In this document: piece by piece, positions 38,401 through 42,690 of the stretch
Layout of the letters: every line of letters begins with the position of its first letter
Position numbering within the stretch: the first letter of the stretch is position 1
NCBI GenBank assembly: GCA_002943765.1
Contig: PQWQ01000021.1
Span: forward strand, 62,001-126,000
DNA from: Psoroptes ovis
Lineage: Eukaryota > Arthropoda > Arachnida > Sarcoptiformes > Psoroptidae
Reading direction: 5' to 3'
DNA length: 64,000 nt
Position numbers and translations under genes: made by a program
The notes under the pieces: generated by a model
Seen by the model: only the letters and a program-made list of their open reading frames with translations
Told to the model about the DNA's origin: nothing
Database searches by the model: none

Positions 38401-40584
38401 GGTAAAAACTTTGTGGACAACCCTATAGTAATTTATTTGCGCATCCACTAGCTCGACAGGCGCTTGTCGAGCACATGGCTTTCAATTTCAATTGAAAATC
38501 AATTAATTTAATTTGAATCGAATTTAATTCAATTCGAATTAAACTAAATTAAATTTAATTCAATTTAATTCAAAGTAATAGATCATGACATGTCAGTAAT
38601 CAAATGTCGGGTTGAATTCTCAGGTTTTTACGGACCTTTGGGACCCTCTAGGGACCCCTCTGGGGACCCCTCTTGGGGCCACGGACCCAGTGAATAGCCA
38701 AGGATCAGATAGGATACTCATAGATTCTTGATCGAATCCAATTATTTAATTGCTTTGCTTCGCTCTTTGTTTGTCAATCAAAGTAATCAAAGAAAAATTG
38801 TTTGAATAAATTCTTTCACTGTGTACATGTGTTCATATATGTATGTATAGCCCTTGATGTGCGTGCGTAAGCATGTCCGTGTATAATAGGTTCGTAAATC
38901 CATTCCATTAGACATTGACATGTGAATAGATTCGAAAATTAATTAGAATAATGGAAATTCTTTGAAAGAGGGGGTTAACCGTTAACCTTCAACGAATCAA
39001 TAATCCAGAGTTCAGCCCCAGTCATCAGCGAATAAGGGTCTTCAAATGTCTTAGGTATTAACCTTCAAATGTCTTAGGTATGAACCTTCGATTAAGAACC
39101 TTCGGTCTGCGCACCTTTACCTACACGTATTAAAACTTACGTGCGGATAATCTGTGTTCATTCGGTCCATCGACAGGTCCAATCTACAGGGCTACACAGG
39201 TGTAATTTCCTGATTCACGGGAGCCATTCACAAAATCCATAATCTAATTATACCCCGAACAAATCATTCGATTTCACGATTTTTTATTCTGATTCATTCG
39301 ATCTGTAAATTATTCGTGTGATTTATGGGTTTATGGATTTTTTAGATTCACTACTACTCCTCCTCCTTTTACTCCTCCTCTCCTCATTTTTCTCCTCCTC
39401 CTCCTCCTCCTCCTCCTGCTACTCTCACGTATTCATAAATGGTGCAATCGAATCAATAATCGATCATCGAATAATAATAAATGAGATTCGATTGATTTAT
39501 GGTAGAAATTTCAATGAACAAAAAAATGCGAGGTTGTCCGAAAAGTTTTGGCGTATTCTCAATCCATTGAAATCAATGAAAACCAAATGCAAATTGTTCA
39601 ATAGAAAATCCGACAAAACTTTTCGGACAACCTCATTTTTTTTCACAGCTGTCAAAATTCTCATTAAACAAAAAATATGTTTTGTATGTGAGTGCATATG
39701 TAAATCTGTTAATTTGTCAAAACATTAATATTTTTGGAACACGAACATATATTCCATTTCAGGGTACCAAAAATAAAAATAATTGAATTTTTGGTCTGTA
39801 AATTGACTGACTGACTCGGGGAAACTCACAAAGAAAATTCATATGAAAACGAGTCATTTGCACTCGACACGGCGCCATTCGACCCGTAGAAATACATGGA
39901 AACTTTGGTGCCCAACAGGCGCCCGTCGAGTTCAAGGGTTCAAATTGTTTTTAGAGTCTGTGATTTACCGATATTTCACCGAATGATAATAATCGCTCGG
40001 TGACTGTTTGACAGGTGAGTTTCTGAAGAAAATTTTCCGGGAAATTCAGCAGAAAATTTTCCAGGAAAAATTTTCGGAAATTCTGCGGAAAAACCGGGCC
40101 CCGGCCAGGGCCCGGTTGGACTTAGATATGCAAAAGTCGAATAAAACTTACTTGATTTAATCAATGGATTACTGCGGCGACTATTTTGACCGATCAACGT
40201 CGATGATGCTGGTAAGGTTGATGCTGATGATTTAGGTGATGTTGATATGGGTGAAGATGGTGAGGCCGGTGATGAGGATGTAGGTGAAGATGGTGATGAA
40301 GGTAATGGTGAGGTTGGTGAAGATGGTGATGAAGGTAATGGTGAGGTTGGTGAAGATGGTGATGAAGGTAATGGTGAGGTTGGTGAAGATGGTGATGTCG
40401 ATGATGGTGGTGAGGTTGTAGATGTTGATACAGGTGTCGTATCGCTACGTTTCAACGGTATTTGATGATATCTTCGTGATGGATTGGTGACCACCACCGT
40501 CGCCTTCGGCGTCGATGTCGTTGCTGTCGATGTAGTCGTCGATGGTTTATTGGTCATGAATTTATTTGAATTCGATTGAAACAT
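6294..40584 (-). CDS. PLEKHG5: PLEKHG5-like Rho guanine-nucleotide exchange factor, multi-exon gene span
   Basis: This entry spans the gene; exons are listed separately. Eleven exons (40584-40152, 37548-37436, 34989-34915, 33570-33156, 18832-18381, 14285-13257, 10883-10734, 10525-10415, 9646-9497, 9433-9296, 8924-6294) join without a frame break into about 1898 residues. In that numbering a DH domain lies at about 799-1000 and a PH domain at about 1046-1150. PLEKHG5 (Syx/Tech) proteins activate RhoA by nucleotide exchange at junctions, in motility and in neurons. The DH-PH order and the linker CLDLMQTMPG before the PH domain support PLEKHG5 over other RhoGEFs. The N- and C-terminal regions are low complexity and cannot be aligned by eye. 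Extra exons at 30.4-30.8 and 28.1-28.4 kb suggest alternative promoters. The DH-PH part is secure; the 5' exon chain is inferred from splice-site phase. Confidence 0.8.
9296..9433 (-). CDS. PLEKHG5: PLEKHG5-like exon: end of DH domain and DH-PH linker
   Basis: This 138-base exon lies between acceptor TCATTCATAG and donor GTAAGTTATG, phase 0 at both ends. It encodes IQCVDRFVSGINASMSRKQE and on to CNNDEAEK, the last DH helix and the start of the linker. It is below the length at which simple open-frame calling would find it, but frame continuity on both sides (NRM before, FIKEY after) makes it secure. Confidence 0.9.
9497..9646 (-). CDS. PLEKHG5: PLEKHG5-like exon: core of DH domain
   Basis: This 150-base exon, phase 0 to 0, follows acceptor GTCCACCAG and ends at donor GTAAGTTC. 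It encodes WCRKHKDCERLDLMGLLVKP then FQRLTKYSLLLKAIL. This is the most conserved DH segment (the LLVKPxQRxTKYxLLL signature that contacts Rho GTPases). The exon therefore identifies the gene as a Dbl-family exchange factor. Confidence 0.95.
9752..9841. mobile_element. degraded mariner-like hairpin remnant
   Basis: The right arm TTACGGACAACCC is clear. The proposed left arm (CATGAAAGTCG) is only a weak partner, although GTTACGATT and AATCGTAAC inside do pair. Confidence 0.35.
9906..10061. mobile_element. piggyBac-like MITE with TTAA ends
   Basis: The block starts TTAACCCTTAGCACTCGAAG and ends GTTCGAGTTTTAAGGGTTAA. It is the reverse-oriented relative of 3115-3270: its interior has GAGCCAGCAGCTCGACGA and then TAGGCGCCTTGGCGAG. 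Confidence 0.8.
10415..10525 (-). CDS. PLEKHG5: PLEKHG5-like exon: DH domain, central helices
   Basis: This 111-base exon, phase 0 to 0, lies between acceptor CCACACAG and donor GTGAGTGTG. It encodes FDQIFRPYIQYCLEHSKCLQ then YLKEKIKTNSLFKEYIS. That is the DH pattern of F, Y, YC and N-x-x-F preceding the W in the next exon. It is too short to stand out as an open frame and is called by splice sites and domain continuity. Confidence 0.9.
10540..10715. repeat. GGAGGTTAAT-type purine-rich tandem repeat in intron
   Basis: Degenerate units GGAGGTTAATTG, GAGGGTTGATGG and GAAGGTTGACGG recur about a dozen times between two DH exons. No further structure is seen. Confidence 0.7.
10734..10883 (-). CDS. 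PLEKHG5: PLEKHG5-like exon: DH domain, first conserved region end
   Basis: This 150-base exon, phase 0 to 0, lies between acceptor TGATCATAG and donor GTAAAGCC. It encodes IDIRNVFSNIVEVYEANHHF then WMHYLLPMLNNSRE and PLMLEEGFLQ. It continues the DH helix (LLTE then IDIRNVFSNI) from the 13.26-14.29 kb exon, matching the usual L-T-x-x-D-x-x-x-[IV]-F-x-N-[IL] motif. Confidence 0.92.
11399..11478. mobile_element. mariner-like MITE, CATAAGTT subfamily
   Basis: TTAGGTTGTCCCATAAGTTC pairs with GAACTTATGGGACAACCTAA, flanked by TA on both sides. TTAGGTTG ends with a TA target duplication fit mariner transposition. Confidence 0.92.
12074..12156. mobile_element. mariner-like hairpin MITE
   Basis: TTAGGTTGTCCGAAAAGTTT pairs with AAACTTTTCGGACAACCTAA, with TA flanks. 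The inner arms GTGCCG and CCGGCA also match. Confidence 0.92.
12540..12620. repeat. GTACCTTA-type tandem repeat
   Basis: Short units with GTACCTTAGGAGAGTACC, GGGTACTTTTCAAAGTAC and GGTACCTCTTTAGGTAC form overlapping palindromes in an intron. Confidence 0.6.
12838..12934. mobile_element. hAT-like MITE
   Basis: CAGTGGTTCTCAACC at the left and GGTTGAGAAACACTG at the right are inverted termini typical of hAT (Charlie-like) elements. An exact 8-base target duplication is not evident. A second AGTGRTTCTCAACC-like end follows at once (12930-12946). Confidence 0.75.
12989..13002 (+). promoter_or_regulatory. CTCF-like motif, vertebrate-type core
   Basis: CCGCCAGGGGGCAG is a near-ideal CTCF core and lies in an intron about 250 bases from the DH first exon. 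Confidence 0.4.
13085..13245. repeat. pyrimidine-rich minisatellite (CACCCTCTCACACCCCT)
   Basis: Degenerate units of CACCCTCTCACACCCCTC run up to the donor side of the 13.26-14.29 kb exon. The purine strand lies in the intron just after that exon's donor. Confidence 0.8.
13257..14285 (-). CDS. PLEKHG5: PLEKHG5-like exon: low-complexity linker and start of DH domain
   Basis: This 1029-base exon, phase 0 to 0, lies between acceptor CTGACCCAG and donor GTAAGCATC. It begins NQPSLNLRQRRGAMVSCDNL. Thr/Ala/Asn-rich stretches follow, with one ordered island (QEKMEQLMELLKHYSEYGIP). It ends WRKIVSNFDQLSARVQNQ then NEAIWELLQTEVSYIRRLK, the first conserved region of the DH domain. The frame continues upstream past the acceptor for a short way without a clear stop, but the acceptor and phase match the 18.38 kb exon. 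Confidence 0.88.
15378..15458. mobile_element. mariner-like hairpin MITE
   Basis: TTAGGTTGTCCGAAAAGTTT pairs with ATTTTTCGGACAACCTAA, with TA on each side. The centre ATTATATCGTAGAAAAT is shared with copies at 1.9, 37.58 and 41.93 kb. Confidence 0.92.
15545..15622. mobile_element. mariner-like hairpin MITE, degraded
   Basis: Left arm GTCGTCCGTAAAGTTCGGTC pairs with right arm GCGACAAAATTTTCCGGACA with several mismatches. Confidence 0.65.
15744..15832. mobile_element. GCACTCGA/GGCGCC inverted-repeat element (unassigned family)
   Basis: TGCACTTTGGACTCGACAGG with GGCGCCTCAAGGCGCC lies at one end and ACGAGTGCA at the other. Relatives lie at 31.15, 39.86 and 46.58 kb. No superfamily signature is evident. 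Confidence 0.5.
17180..17256. mobile_element. mariner-like hairpin MITE
   Basis: ACTGTCCGAAAAGTGTTGACG pairs with AAAAAACTTTTCGGACAACCTA. The right end is intact and the left outer bases have drifted. Confidence 0.75.
17471..17630 (+). repeat. CCCGTG-hairpin family element, copy 1
   Basis: It has a hairpin CCCGTGACAGACACGGG at 17534-17550, then ATACGGGCGACTGC, then TTTAGAAAAAAATTCC and a second hairpin GACCGTTAGATGGTC. Three more copies with the same order are at 20.16, 36.34 and 44.03 kb. It could be a short mobile element or a structured RNA family; no coding frame exists. Confidence 0.6.
18054..18209. mobile_element. piggyBac-like MITE with TTAA ends
   Basis: It starts TTAACCTTTAAAACTCTAGC and ends CTCGAAAGCTAAGGGGTTAA. 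The interior matches 3115-3270 closely (CTGCTCGATAGGCGCC and GTCGAGCTGCTGGCTCG). Confidence 0.8.
18381..18832 (-). CDS. PLEKHG5: PLEKHG5-like exon: low-complexity N-terminal region
   Basis: This 452-base exon takes in phase 1 after acceptor CGTGCCAG and ends in phase 0 (TSFLLG) at donor GTAAGTTC. It encodes ENNDNNGMIVDDHSNDCDHN, a Gln/His stretch, PPSRIPPPPPPP, then Ser/Ala/Gln runs. No domain is recognised. It is called coding because the donor phase matches the next exon and the acceptor phase matches four separate upstream donors, all phase 1. Confidence 0.7.
19110..19200. mobile_element. mariner-like hairpin MITE
   Basis: GTGGTTGTCCGAAAAGTTCC pairs with ACAACTTTACGGACAACCCC, with a larger centre of about 45 bases. 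Confidence 0.75.
19687..19767. mobile_element. mariner-like hairpin MITE
   Basis: TTAGGTTGTCCGAAAAGTTT with CCGATTATAGTG in the centre pairs with AAACTTTCCGGACAATCTAA. TA flanks both ends. Confidence 0.9.
19888..19966. mobile_element. mariner-like hairpin MITE
   Basis: GAGGTTGTCCGAAAAGTTTTG pairs with AAAACTTTTCGGACAACTTG. Inner bases GGCTGATTTT and AAGGCGCC are diverged. Confidence 0.82.
20160..20312 (+). repeat. CCCGTG-hairpin family element, copy 2
   Basis: The hairpin AATGCCCGTCACAGAC plus ACGGGCATT (20166-20190) is followed by a second, GCCCGGCTCTGATTCGGGC, and then by CGACCGTTAGTCGGTCG at 20293-20309. The first and last hairpins match copy 1 in order and spacing. Confidence 0.6.
20403..20491. 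mobile_element. mariner-like hairpin MITE
   Basis: AGAGGTTGTCCGTAAATTTC pairs with GAAATTTTCCGGACAACTCG; GGTCGGTTTT and AAATTGGCGACG are the inner arms. Confidence 0.78.
20801..20880. mobile_element. mariner-like hairpin MITE
   Basis: ATGGCTGTCCGTAAAGTCGTG pairs with AAACTTTTCGGACAACCTC. The centre contains GAATCAATGAAATTGAATGG. Confidence 0.78.
21489..21573. mobile_element. mariner-like hairpin MITE, degraded
   Basis: GGCGTCCGAAAAGTTCTGACA pairs with GCAACAAACTTCGCGGACAG, with multiple mismatches. Confidence 0.6.
22583..22660. mobile_element. mariner-like hairpin MITE
   Basis: GGCTGTCCGAAAAGTACTGTC with CGGCC pairs with GCCGACTGAAATTTCCGGACA. Confidence 0.72.
22967..23048. mobile_element. 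mariner-like MITE, CATAAGTT subfamily
   Basis: TTAGGTTGTCCCATAAGTTC with TTGCCG pairs with CGGCAAGAACTTATGGGACA and ends in ACCCATAA. The copy at 38.19 kb has the same ACCCATAA end, so these two share a variant. Confidence 0.92.
24362..24442. mobile_element. mariner-like hairpin MITE
   Basis: ACGTTGTCCGAAAAGTTCTG with GCCGATTTTAATGAGCAACT pairs with AAACTTTTCGGACAACTTAA. The centre matches copies at 2.08 and 41.46 kb. Confidence 0.82.
24727..24738 (+). promoter_or_regulatory. CTCF-like motif
   Basis: CTAGAGGGCGCC matches the AGRGGGCGC core. It is intronic, within a GCACTCGA-type remnant (GGAGTGCAC follows). Confidence 0.3.
25515..25607. mobile_element. mariner-like hairpin MITE
   Basis: AGGGTGTCCGGAAAGTCCGGTC pairs imperfectly with AAAAAACTTTTCGGACGACCT. 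Confidence 0.7.
25797..25920. mobile_element. hAT-like MITE
   Basis: CAGTGGTTCTCAACC and GGTTGAGAACCACTG analogues bound 124 bases (left CAGTGGTTCTCAACCGATGG, right AGTTGAGAACCACTG). GGGCCGCAGCAGCAC follows the left end, as in other eukaryotic hAT MITEs. Confidence 0.82.
26970..27050. mobile_element. mariner-like hairpin MITE
   Basis: AAGGTTGTCCGAAAAGTTTTG pairs with CAAAACTTTTCGGACAACCT perfectly in the outer 18 bases. Confidence 0.88.
27250..27352. mobile_element. mariner-like hairpin MITE, long centre
   Basis: AGGTTGTCCGAAAAGTTCTG with GCGGAT pairs with ATCCGCAAGAACTTTTCGG and ACAACCT. A second inverted pair (CGATTCTTAATC, TCGCCATTGACT) may lie in the centre. Confidence 0.88.
27663..27752. 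mobile_element. mariner-like hairpin MITE
   Basis: AGTTGTCCGAAAAGTTTTGACG pairs with CGACAAAACTTTTCGGACAACC. Confidence 0.87.
28088..28418 (-). CDS. PLEKHG5: PLEKHG5-like alternative 5' exon
   Basis: This open frame ends at donor GTAAGAATC in phase 1, compatible with the 18832 acceptor. From an ATG at 28418 it encodes MFANIFNCQNSLIQLTSSSS then a basic segment (IFRKLRRKSIDITAQIRKHL) and RRGRRTSSPALLWSI. An acceptor-like TTTAATTAG at 28428-28427 would extend the exon by eight bases in phase 1, making it a symmetric internal exon instead of a first exon. The ordered codon use and basic helix-like segment argue for real coding. Which transcript includes it cannot be told from sequence. Confidence 0.6.
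29016..29091. mobile_element. mariner-like hairpin MITE, degraded
   Basis: AGATTGTTCGAAAAGTTTTC pairs with CAAACTTTCCGGACAATT. Confidence 0.7.
29768..29846. mobile_element. mariner-like hairpin MITE
   Basis: AGGTTGTCCGAAAAGTTTTG with ACGGGTTT pairs with GACAAAACTTTTCGGACAACC. Confidence 0.87.
29976..30056. mobile_element. mariner-like MITE, CATAAGTT subfamily
   Basis: TTAGGTTGTCCCATAAGTTC pairs with GAACTTATGGGACAACC and AAA; TA flanks both ends. Confidence 0.92.
30387..30765 (-). CDS. PLEKHG5: PLEKHG5-like alternative first exon
   Basis: From ATG 30765 this exon encodes MPHIKIPTVNVTEYVDGPQI, a basic stretch with a His run (QKRRRHRDDSS), then SLLTDLGHFIHRSFSPWSHN and SLFSL. It ends in phase 1 at donor GTAAGTCC, which fits the phase-1 acceptor at 18832 and also that at 28426. 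The frame stays open upstream to about 30819 with no acceptor in sight, so I favour a first exon with its own promoter. No domain is recognised. Confidence 0.6.
31003..31080. mobile_element. mariner-like hairpin MITE
   Basis: GGGTTGTCCGTAAAGTTCTG with TCGG pairs with GGTCAATACTTTTCGGACAGCC. Confidence 0.75.
31148..31246. mobile_element. GCACTCGA/GGCGCC inverted-repeat element
   Basis: TTTGCACTCTACAGGCGCC at the left and CTGTCGAGTGCAAG at the right are inverted ends around about 65 bases. Confidence 0.6.
31322..31425. mobile_element. mariner-like hairpin MITE, long centre
   Basis: TGGTTGTCCGAAAAGTTCAG pairs with GACAAAACTTTTCGGACAACC. The centre (AAATCCATTGAAATCAATTG) closely matches that of 39.53 kb. 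Confidence 0.87.
31649..31765. mobile_element. pogo/Tigger-like MITE
   Basis: CAGTGAAACTTCGGTTTTC at the left is the inverse, with few mismatches, of GAGAAACCGAAGTCACACTG at the right, and TA flanks both ends. CAGT with a CTTCGGTTT-like body and a TA duplication fits pogo-type elements. Confidence 0.7.
32243..32323. mobile_element. mariner-like hairpin MITE
   Basis: AGAGGTTGTCCGAAAAGTTTTG with GCGGAT pairs with ATCCGCCACAAATTTTCGG and ACAACCT. Confidence 0.88.
32404..32434. repeat. poly-T tract
   Basis: An uninterrupted T run of about 30 bases inside the intron; it reads as poly-A on the gene's sense strand. Confidence 0.95.
32474..32551. mobile_element. mariner-like hairpin MITE
   Basis: GCGGTTGTCCGAAAAATTTTG pairs with GACAAAACTTTTCGGACAGCC. 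Confidence 0.82.
33156..33570 (-). CDS. PLEKHG5: PLEKHG5-like N-terminal exon, Gln/Ser-rich
   Basis: This 415-base exon takes in phase 0 after acceptor TTACTAG and leaves in phase 1 at donor GTAAGTGAT. It encodes EPISATSSVNDRNNSDHNMT, a Gln-rich stretch, YRRVPLKHQNSLTNEDHNLS, ISQNSRRSAQQLQRQ and a Ser/Thr tail. The two short motifs (RR-x-PLK and QNSRRS) recur in the 40.15-40.58 kb exon. The ordered motif pair and the consistent phases support coding. Confidence 0.68.
34519..34626. mobile_element. mariner-like hairpin MITE, long centre
   Basis: GACTGTCCGAAAAGTTATGTC pairs with CGAACAAACTTTTCGGACAG around a GC-richer centre of about 60 bases. Confidence 0.75.
34915..34989 (-). CDS. PLEKHG5: PLEKHG5-like small N-terminal exon
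   Basis: This 75-base exon, phase 0 to 0, lies between acceptor CCTTCCTCAG and donor GTGAGTAAT. It encodes HHNPQRQGPQGAQKAAPVNG and DSTVI. It is GC-richer than its surroundings. It joins in frame to the 37.4 kb exon (DSKVIK) upstream and the 33.57 kb exon (EPISAT) downstream. A symmetric exon like this could be skipped without a frame break. Confidence 0.6.
35348..35428. mobile_element. mariner-like hairpin MITE
   Basis: TTAGGTTGTCCGATAAGTTT with TTGCCA pairs with CGGCAAAAACTTTTCGGACA and ATCTAA; TA flanks both ends. One arm has GATAAG and the other CTTTTC, so the arms come from both subfamilies. Confidence 0.9.
36097..36174. mobile_element. mariner-like hairpin MITE
   Basis: GGGTCGTTCGAAAAGTTTTG with TCGG pairs with CCGCCAGAACTTTTCGGACA. 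Confidence 0.75.
36344..36520 (-). repeat. CCCGTG-hairpin family element, copy 3
   Basis: In reverse orientation it carries GTTGCCCGTGATTTTGCCG, then AAGCCCGGATGAGGCACGGGC, then GACCGTTAGTCGG. The order matches copy 4 at 44.03 kb. Confidence 0.6.
37005..37083. mobile_element. mariner-like hairpin MITE
   Basis: GAGTTGTCCGAAAAGTACTG pairs with GACAAAACTTTTCGGACGACCT. Confidence 0.82.
37194..37274. mobile_element. mariner-like MITE, CATAAGTT subfamily
   Basis: TTAGGTTGTCCGATAAGTTC with TTGCCG pairs with CAGCAAGAACTTATGGGACA and ACCTT. The left arm is CCGATAAG and the right arm CTTATGGG, again a mixed copy. Confidence 0.9.
37375..37388 (+). promoter_or_regulatory. CTCF-like motif
   Basis: GCTAGGTGGCGAGC fits the TAGGTGGCG core and sits just downstream of the 37.4 kb exon. 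Confidence 0.3.
37403..37434. mobile_element. single mariner-like MITE arm at a splice donor
   Basis: CAGACAATACTTTTCGGACA with ACTTAC is one arm only; the partner arm is absent on either side. On the gene strand the donor GTAAGTTGTCCGAAAAG merges directly into the arm. Confidence 0.65.
37436..37548 (-). CDS. PLEKHG5: PLEKHG5-like N-terminal exon
   Basis: This 113-base exon takes in phase 1 after acceptor CTCCACCAG and leaves in phase 0 at donor GTAAGTTG. It encodes SDASTKLKLITAKIHPIDRN then NANRKINDSTGDSKVIK. The phase fits the 40.15 kb donor (giving SKSDAST) and the 34.99 kb acceptor. A TATTAGGTTG element and a single MITE arm crowd its downstream side. It has no known domain. Confidence 0.6.
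37584..37665. mobile_element. mariner-like MITE, CATAAGTT subfamily
   Basis: TTGGGTTGTCCCATAAGTTC with TTGCCG pairs with CGGCAAGAACTTATGGGACA and ACCTAA; TA flanks both ends. The centre carries ATTATATCGTAGAAAAT. Confidence 0.92.
38192..38274. mobile_element. mariner-like MITE, CATAAGTT subfamily
   Basis: TTAGGTTGTCCCATAAGTTC with TTGCCG pairs with CGGCAAGAACTTATGGGACA and ends ACCCATAA, as at 22.97 kb. Confidence 0.92.
38344..38426. mobile_element. mariner-like hairpin MITE, degraded
   Basis: TTAGATTGTCCAAAAAGTTT pairs with AAACTTTGTGGACAACCCTA. Confidence 0.78.
39529..39634. mobile_element. mariner-like hairpin MITE, long centre
   Basis: GAGGTTGTCCGAAAAGTTTTG pairs perfectly with CAAAACTTTTCGGACAACCTC. 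The centre matches that of 31.32 kb. Confidence 0.9.
39859..39946. mobile_element. GCACTCGA/GGCGCC inverted-repeat element
   Basis: TTTGCACTCGACACGGCGCC at the left pairs with AGGCGCCCGTCGAGTTCAAG at the right. Confidence 0.65.
40152..40584 (-). CDS. PLEKHG5: PLEKHG5-like probable first coding exon
   Basis: From ATG 40584 it encodes MFQSNSNKFMTNKPSTTTST, RRYHQIPLKRSDT, a Ser/Pro/Thr repeat block, then IGQNSRRSNPLIKS, ending in phase 1 at donor GTAAGTTTT. The Ser/Pro block contains three 33-base tandem units (SPTSPLPSSPS). I chose the ATG because the upstream open part (GNFPGKF-like) is built from the intronic GGAAATTTTCC low complexity. An acceptor-like ATTCAG at about 40603 leaves a further upstream exon possible. 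Confidence 0.62.
40270..40395 (-). repeat. in-frame 33-base minisatellite within the first exon
   Basis: GGTGAAGATGGTGATGAAGG and TAATGGTGAGGTT recur three times exactly on the plus strand, giving an 11-residue Ser/Pro/Thr repeat in the protein. A length of 33 keeps the frame, so copy-number change would be tolerated. Confidence 0.95.
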
Positions 40585-41462
40585 TTTCGGGAAGTTTTCA
40601 GGCTGAATTTCACTGCGGACAAATAGAAACACTGTGATTGGTTGATTGTAGGTTGCTCGGTTCAATCACTCAAATCATCTGTTCATCATTAGATCAATCA
40701 TTCATCAGTGCTGCGCTCTGGCGGTGATCGAAAATTCTGGTGAACGAAGTTCTGTTCAGGTTCTCAGGGTAAAGAATCGATACTATCGATCAGATATCGA
40801 TTCGATTAGATTCAAAGACGATTCTGAGTCGATTTTCGTTCGAATTCTGTGACAATTTGATTCGTTGATTTGATTCGTTTGATTCGTTGACATTTCGAAT
40901 TCAATGTTCAATTGAATTTCAATTGAAAATAGACGATTCGGAGCCCCCTTTTATTGCTGTGAGGACCATGCACATTGCACAGGTAAAAACACCGTAAATA
41001 GAAACACATATGATTGGCCCGAGTAAATCATCGTAAATAGAGAAACACGTAATAACGTTATAACACGTAGTGGAAACGTAATGAAACGTAAACAAACACA
41101 AATTGGAGTCAATTGGGAACAAAATTGGAGTCAATTGGGACAAATTGGGGCAGATAAACAAGTATGAACACGTATTTATTTATTCATGTATTCACTGATA
41201 TTCACAGTCACAACACACGTAGTGAATATTCTTTAAAATGAACTAGAAATATACACGTAAGGAATTCTTGAGGCTTAAGTCTTAAGATTTTTGTTGATTG
41301 TTTGGCAGCGTTTTTTTTTTTTTTTTGTTTCGCTTTGATGACGTTCATGAAGGTTATGGCGTGTTTGAAAGCGTCTTTGAAATGTGTGTTTTTTTAAATA
41401 CAGATGTTTATATGTGTGTTTTAGATATAAATGACGTGTATTTATATTGTACGTAGCGTGTA

Positions 41463-41543
41463 TTAGGTTGTCCGAAAAATTCTGACCGATTTTAATGAAC
41501 ATTTCTTTTTGATTAAGCAGAATGAATTTTTAGGACAAACAAA
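41463..41543. mobile_element. mariner-like hairpin MITE, degraded right arm
   Basis: TTAGGTTGTCCGAAAAATTC pairs with GAATTTTTAGGACAAACAAA. The centre (GATTAAGCAGAATGA) matches 2.08 and 24.36 kb. Confidence 0.8.
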
Positions 41544-41933
41544 ATATTTGTTGAATGATGTTCTTAAAGGCTTCGATGTTGTTTGTTGGTGGCGCTTTGT
41601 TTTTTTTTATTTTTATTATTCAAAAGTCTAAGAGGTTTTAGAGATGATTAAAGGTCTTTAAAGGTTTTCAGAGCTGCTAATTCAAAGCTATTCAAAGGTT
41701 AAGGTTTTAAGGCTGCGCAAGGAGCAAAATTTTTGAAAAATCGAAAAAAAATGTATAACCTCGACATAGACATTGAATATATGAAGTGATTAAAATTGAA
41801 AAAAAATGCTTACACTTTAATCATCATTAAAAATTATTGTAATTAAATTTAATCACATTCAAATTTAATCGAATTTAATTAATGACAAATGAATTTATTT
41901 TAATTTTTAAAATCTATTTTGAATTAAAAAGTA

Positions 41934-42014
41934 TTAGATTGTCCGGAAAGTTTTTGCCGATTATATCGTGTAGAAAATCATTGAAAAATCGGCAAAAACT
42001 TTTCGGACAATCTA
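41934..42014. mobile_element. mariner-like hairpin MITE
   Basis: TTAGATTGTCCGGAAAGTTT with TTGCCG pairs with CGGCAAAAACTTTTCGGACA and ATCTA. The centre is ATTATATCGTGTAGAAAATC. Confidence 0.88.
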
Positions 42015-42095
42015 CTAAATTTATGAATGTCGTCAGTGACGAGAAGTGCAGAATAAGTCACTTGTCAACTGTGTCACATTTGATACACGTATGTA

Positions 42096-42247
42096 TTAAC
42101 CGTTAAAACTCGAGCGGTGAGCATCATTCACCATTAGATGTAATACAGCAACTCGATAGGCGCCTCTTAGTCACCATTTTTACATGAGTTCTGAAAAATT
42201 GTCGAGCTGCTGGCTCATTTGTAAATGCCTCGAGTTCTAAGGGTTAA
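42096..42247. mobile_element. piggyBac-like MITE with TTAA ends
   Basis: It starts TTAACCGTTAAAACTCGAGC and ends CTCGAGTTCTAAGGGTTAA, with the interior of 3115-3270. Confidence 0.82.
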
Positions 42248-42598
42248 TAATGCGTTTATGTGTGTATAAGTAATCCATATGGTACTCGTATACAGCTTTT
42301 TATTATTGTTGTGTTTAATTCGATTATTTTCCCTTAAAGAAAAACGAAATTCTTAAAATCTTAATTCGTTAAGTGTATTTCGATTTAAATTCATGAAGAA
42401 TTCATTTATTCATTATTCACAGTGAAGCTTTCAGTGAAGCTTCTTTTTTCAGTGTAGCTTTCAGTCATCATATGTACGTACGTATGTATGGATGTAATAT
42501 GATCATCATCATCATCATCAATGAATAAGTAAGTAAATAAGTAATACTTTCTTTAAATAATAATTAAATCAAAATTAAAAGAATCTTAAAGAAAAAAA

Positions 42599-42690
42599 CA
42601 GTGGTTCTCAACCGTTTTTTTTGGGTTGTTGCTGCCCAACAACAAAATGTGCCACGGCTTTGCAACGGTACATTTGGTTGAGAACCACTG
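42599..42690. mobile_element. hAT-like MITE
   Basis: CAGTGGTTCTCAACCG pairs perfectly with GGTTGAGAACCACTG around about 60 bases. An inner hairpin GGGTTGTTGCTGCCCAACAA is also present. Confidence 0.85.

Noticed and set aside
39318..39420. Signal-peptide-like frame with a Leu run
   Set aside because: It is a CTCCTC/TCCTCC simple repeat; the Leu and Ser runs follow from it.
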